A stretch of DNA of 25,400 nt, from positions 1-25,400 of the forward strand of contig JBOHLV010000146.1 in assembly GCA_050729815.1 (NCBI GenBank), given 5' to 3'. Made by a program: the position numbers and the translations under genes. The stretch's first letter is position 1. Each line of letters begins with the position of its first letter. A model generated the notes under the pieces. That model worked only from the letters and a program-made list of their open reading frames with translations, made no database searches and had not been told where the DNA came from. This DNA comes from JAATGI01 sp050729815 (GTDB lineage: Bacteria > Pseudomonadota > Alphaproteobacteria > ATCC43930 > CGMCC-115725). Below are positions 22,558-25,400 of the stretch, piece after piece.

Positions 22558-23571
22558 ATGGCCCTTGCCAAGCGTAAGCTCCGGCCGGTCCGCGCGGAAG
22601 AGGCGCTGCCGTCGGCCGCCGAGCTCGAAAAGCTCTATCATGACATGCTGTTGATTCGCCGCTTCGAGGAGAAGGCCGGCCAGATGTACGGCATGGGGTT
22701 GATCGGCGGCTTCTGTCATCTCTATATCGGCGAGGAGGCGGTGGTGGTGGGCGTGCTGTCGGCGGTCGAGCCGGGCGACAGCATCATCACCTCCTATCGC
22801 GATCACGGCCACATGCTGGCCTCGGGCATGGACCCGAAGGGGGTGATGGCCGAACTCATGGGCCGCAGCGCCGGCTATTCCAAGGGCAAGGGCGGCTCGA
22901 TGCACATGTTTTCGATCGAGAAGCATTTTTATGGCGGGCACGGCATCGTCGGCGCCCAGGTGCCGATCGGCACCGGCCTCGCTTTTGCCCACAAATACCG
23001 CGATGATGGCGGCGTCTGCGTCACCTTCCTCGGCGATGGCGCGATGAATCAGGGTCAGGTCGCAGAAAGCTTCAACATGGCGGAGCTGTGGAAGCTGCCG
23101 GTGCTCTATGTCATCGAGAATAACAAATATGGCATGGGCACCTCGGTCGCGCGTTCGTCCTCCTCGAAGGATCTCTATACCCGCGGCGAGGCCTATAACA
23201 TTCCCGGCCGCCAGGCGGACGGCATGAATGTCTTGGCGGTGAAGGCCGCCGCGGAGGCGGCGATCACCGACATCCGGGCCGGCAAGGGGCCTTACCTTCT
23301 CGAGCTTCTGACCTATCGCTATCGCGGCCATTCGATGTCGGACCCGGCCAAATACCGCAGCAAGGACGAGCTGAACCGCATGCGCCAGGAGCATGACCCG
23401 ATCGACCAGATGAAGCACGTCCTGGCCGAGGCCGGGGTCGCCGACGAGGCGCGGTTGAAGGAGATCGACCGGAAGGTCAAGGAAGCGATCACCGCGGCAT
23501 CGGATTATGCCCAAGCGAGCCCCGAGCCCGATCCCGCCGAGCTCTATACCGACGTCTATATCGAGGCCTGA
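22558..23571 (+). CDS. pdhA: Pyruvate dehydrogenase E1 component, alpha subunit
   Basis: The E1-alpha subunit binds thiamine diphosphate and with E1-beta decarboxylates pyruvate and acetylates the E2 lipoyl group. The 337-residue product has the ThDP/Mg motif GDGAMNQG (159-166) ending in ENN (187-189), the MYGMGLIGGFCHLYIGEEA substrate-channel segment, and the loop YRGHSMSDPAKYR. The last corresponds to the phosphorylation loop of mitochondrial E1-alpha, consistent with an alphaproteobacterial origin. The start at 22558 has a strong GGAGGAGA 8 bases upstream; the TTG at 22540 is not needed. It ends 5 bases before pdhB, so the operon is tight. Confidence 0.96.
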   Translation: MALAKRKLRPVRAEEALPSAAELEKLYHDMLLIRRFEEKAGQMYGMGLIGGFCHLYIGEEAVVVGVLSAVEPGDSIITSYRDHGHMLASGMDPKGVMAELMGRSAGYSKGKGGSMHMFSIEKHFYGGHGIVGAQVPIGTGLAFAHKYRDDGGVCVTFLGDGAMNQGQVAESFNMAELWKLPVLYVIENNKYGMGTSVARSSSSKDLYTRGEAYNIPGRQADGMNVLAVKAAAEAAITDIRAGKGPYLLELLTYRYRGHSMSDPAKYRSKDELNRMRQEHDPIDQMKHVLAEAGVADEARLKEIDRKVKEAITAASDYAQASPEPDPAELYTDVYIEA

Positions 23572-23576
23572 CGCAA

Positions 23577-24950
23577 GTGAGCATTCCCGTCCTGATGCCT
23601 GCCCTGTCGCCGACCATGACAGAGGGCAAGATCGCCAAATGGCATAAAAAAGAAGGCGACGAGGTGAAATCCGGCGAGCTTCTCGCCGAGATCGAAACCG
23701 ACAAGGCGACGATGGAGTTCGAGGCCGTCGATGAAGGCAAGATGGGCCGCATCCTGGTGCCGGAAGGCACCGAGAATGTCGCCGTCAATCAGCCGATTGC
23801 CGAAATCCTGGAGGAAGGCGAGGAAGCCGGCACCGCGCCGCCGCCCCAATCGAAGCCGGCACCGGCCAGGGCCGCGGAGCCGTCGAAGCCGGGCGCAGCG
23901 AAGGCACCCGCGGTCTCCGCGCCAGCGCCAAAGACGCCGCCGCCCGCGGACGAGGAATGGACCGGCGCCACGGTGTCGCTCACCGTGCGCGAGGCCTTGC
24001 GTGATGCCATGGCGGAGGAGATGCGCCGCGACGAGACCGTGTTTCTCCTGGGCGAGGAAGTCGCCGAATATCAGGGCGCCTACAAGGTGAGCCAGGGGCT
24101 GCTCGACGAGTTCGGCGCCCGCCGTGTCGTCGATACGCCGATCTCGGAGCATGGCTTTGCCGGGCTCGGCATCGGCGCGGCGTTCGGCGGCCTCAGGCCG
24201 ATCGTCGAGTTCATGACCTGGAACTTCGCCATGCAGGCGATGGACCAGCTCATCAATTCCGCCGCCAAGACCCATTACATGTCGGGCGGCCAGATGCGCT
24301 GTCCGATCGTGTTCCGCGGGCCCAACGGCGCCGCGGCGCGGGTCGCGGCCCAGCACAGCCAGGATTATTCGAGCTGGTATGCCCATGTCCCCGGCCTCAA
24401 GGTGATCGCGCCCTATAGCGCGGCCGATCACAAGGGCCTCCTCAAATCCGCGATCCGCGATCCCAACCCGGTGATCTTTCTCGAGAACGAGCTGGTCTAC
24501 GGCCACACCTTCCCGGTGCCCGATGCGCCCGACTTCCTCGTGCCGATCGGCAAGGCGCGGATCGTGCGCGCCGGAACCGACGTCACCATCGTCACCTTCT
24601 CGCGGATGGTTCAGATCGCGGAGGAAGCGGCCGACAAGCTGGCGGGTGAGGGGGTTTCTGCCGAGGTGATCGATCTCAGGACGCTGCGCCCGCTCGATAC
24701 CGGGACGGTGATCCAATCGATCAAGAAGACCAATCGCGTCGTCATCGTCGAGGAGGGTTGGGCCTATGCCGGCATCGGCGCCGAAATCGCGGCGCTCGTG
24801 ATGGAGCAGGCGTTCGATTATCTCGATGCGCCGCCGGTCCGGGTCGCGGCCAAAGATGTGCCGCTGCCCTATGCCGCCAATCTCGAACGCCTCGCTTTGC
24901 CGCAGGTGGACGACGTGATCGCGGCCGCGAAAGCGGCGAGCTATCGCTGA
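23577..24950 (+). CDS. pdhB: Pyruvate dehydrogenase E1 component, beta subunit, with N-terminal lipoyl domain
   Basis: The 457-residue subunit has three parts: a lipoyl domain (1-83) with lipoyl-lysine Lys43 in ETDKATMEFEA, an Ala/Pro/Lys linker (about 84-125), and the E1-beta transketolase-like part (126-457) with VTVREALRDAM near its start and the conserved SEHGFAGLGIGAAF, GGQMRCPIVFRGPNG and C-terminal transketolase fold. A lipoyl domain on E1-beta is a known alphaproteobacterial arrangement. Its lipoyl domain is about 80 percent identical to that of the E2 gene just downstream. The start is GTG; GAGG lies about 10 bases upstream, inside the end of pdhA. It is 18 bases ahead of pdhC. Confidence 0.96.
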   Translation: MSIPVLMPALSPTMTEGKIAKWHKKEGDEVKSGELLAEIETDKATMEFEAVDEGKMGRILVPEGTENVAVNQPIAEILEEGEEAGTAPPPQSKPAPARAAEPSKPGAAKAPAVSAPAPKTPPPADEEWTGATVSLTVREALRDAMAEEMRRDETVFLLGEEVAEYQGAYKVSQGLLDEFGARRVVDTPISEHGFAGLGIGAAFGGLRPIVEFMTWNFAMQAMDQLINSAAKTHYMSGGQMRCPIVFRGPNGAAARVAAQHSQDYSSWYAHVPGLKVIAPYSAADHKGLLKSAIRDPNPVIFLENELVYGHTFPVPDAPDFLVPIGKARIVRAGTDVTIVTFSRMVQIAEEAADKLAGEGVSAEVIDLRTLRPLDTGTVIQSIKKTNRVVIVEEGWAYAGIGAEIAALVMEQAFDYLDAPPVRVAAKDVPLPYAANLERLALPQVDDVIAAAKAASYR

Positions 24951-24968
24951 GCCTCGGGGGACGTCGCG

Positions 24969-25400
24969 ATGCCGATCCAATTGCTGATGCCAGCGCTGTC
25001 GCCGACCATGACCGAGGGCAGCCTCGCCAAATGGCACAAGAAGGAAGGCGACGAGGTCAAGGCCGGCGACGTCATCGCCGAGATCGAGACCGACAAGGCG
25101 ACGATGGAATTCGAAGCCGTCGATGAAGGCACGCTCGGCCGCATCCTGGTGCCCGAAGGCGCGGAGCATATTGCCGTCAATCAGCCGATCGCGCTTCTGC
25201 TCGAAGAAGGCGAGGACAAATCCGCGCTCGCCGAGGCGGCGAAGGCACCGGCGACCAAACCGGCATCCACGCCGCCGCCCGAGCCTCCGGCGACTAAAGA
25301 ACAAGCAAAACCGGCCGCTCCTACAGCGCCAACGTCGCAGTCCCCCGCACAAGCCCCCACCCCATCGAAGGCTGCGCCTTCGATTTCCCCTCCCCCGCAG
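24969..25400 (+). CDS. pdhC: Pyruvate dehydrogenase E2 (dihydrolipoamide acetyltransferase), N-terminal part
   Basis: The open frame runs off the window edge after 144 residues. It encodes a lipoyl domain (1-83) with the lipoyl-lysine Lys43 in ETDKATMEFEA, then a flexible Pro/Ala/Thr/Lys-rich linker (about 84-144). In the full protein a peripheral-subunit-binding domain and the acyltransferase core should follow. GGGGGA at 24956-24961 lies 7 bases before the ATG. It follows pdhB by 18 bases, so pdhA-pdhB-pdhC form one operon. Because the catalytic domain is out of view, the E2 call depends on context and on the lipoyl-plus-linker start. Confidence 0.9.
   Translation, partial: MPIQLLMPALSPTMTEGSLAKWHKKEGDEVKAGDVIAEIETDKATMEFEAVDEGTLGRILVPEGAEHIAVNQPIALLLEEGEDKSALAEAAKAPATKPASTPPPEPPATKEQAKPAAPTAPTSQSPAQAPTPSKAAPSISPPPQ

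Noticed and set aside
23556..25352. A 598-codon minus-strand frame opposite pdhB and pdhC
   Set aside because: Translation is Arg/His/Asp/Gly-rich and mirrors the duplicated lipoyl domains; the plus strand carries the real genes.

Overview
The window is high-GC, gene-dense DNA that looks like an alphaproteobacterial chromosome, most likely Rhodospirillales or a related order. The signs are a trpGDC-moaC-moeA operon, a DUF1476 (ATP synthase inhibitor zeta) gene, and an eno...ftsB-pdhA-pdhB-pdhC order in which PdhB carries its own lipoyl domain. The lineage is inferred from gene content only; no rRNA or tRNA gene is present.

Layout. 1-158 is the tail of an unrecognised plus-strand gene. 162-4267 (minus) is trpG-trpD-trpC-moaC-moeA, with 4-nt stop/start overlaps at every junction. 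4425-6377 (plus, divergent) encodes a membrane-anchored divergent polysaccharide deacetylase with Pro/Ala/Lys repeats. 6378-6811 is the only gene-free stretch above 300 bp and holds four hairpins. 6812-11557 is a probable catabolic island: an isocitrate lyase/PEP mutase-family enzyme and an ACMSD-like amidohydrolase (plus), facing a GMC oxidoreductase and an LLM-class flavin enzyme (minus). 11683-12117 is a small DUF202 membrane protein, followed by a 147-bp palindromic element whose far end supplies the stop codon of a minus-strand 2-hydroxyacid dehydrogenase (12262-13227). 13389-15461 (plus) has the zeta inhibitor, a CBS-BON protein and a tandem universal stress protein. 15468-18159 (minus) has a TadE/G-like protein with a beta-repeat passenger and MetY. 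18391-25400 (plus, except a histidine kinase at 20242-21948) has enolase, an NTF2-like protein, FtsB, and the pyruvate dehydrogenase genes pdhA, pdhB and the start of the E2 gene, which runs off the end.

How the genes fit together. Much of the window is housekeeping: tryptophan and molybdenum-cofactor synthesis, sulfur assimilation into homocysteine, and the enolase-to-pyruvate-dehydrogenase route with cell-division FtsB between. The less ordinary parts are the catabolic island, the orphan TadG-like protein, several intergenic palindromic elements, an AT-rich tandem repeat in front of pdhA, and a trpC with codon use unlike its neighbours. I found no CRISPR array, insertion sequence, phage gene or clear defence system. 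I see no convincing wholly new system; the catabolic island and the repeat elements are the best leads.
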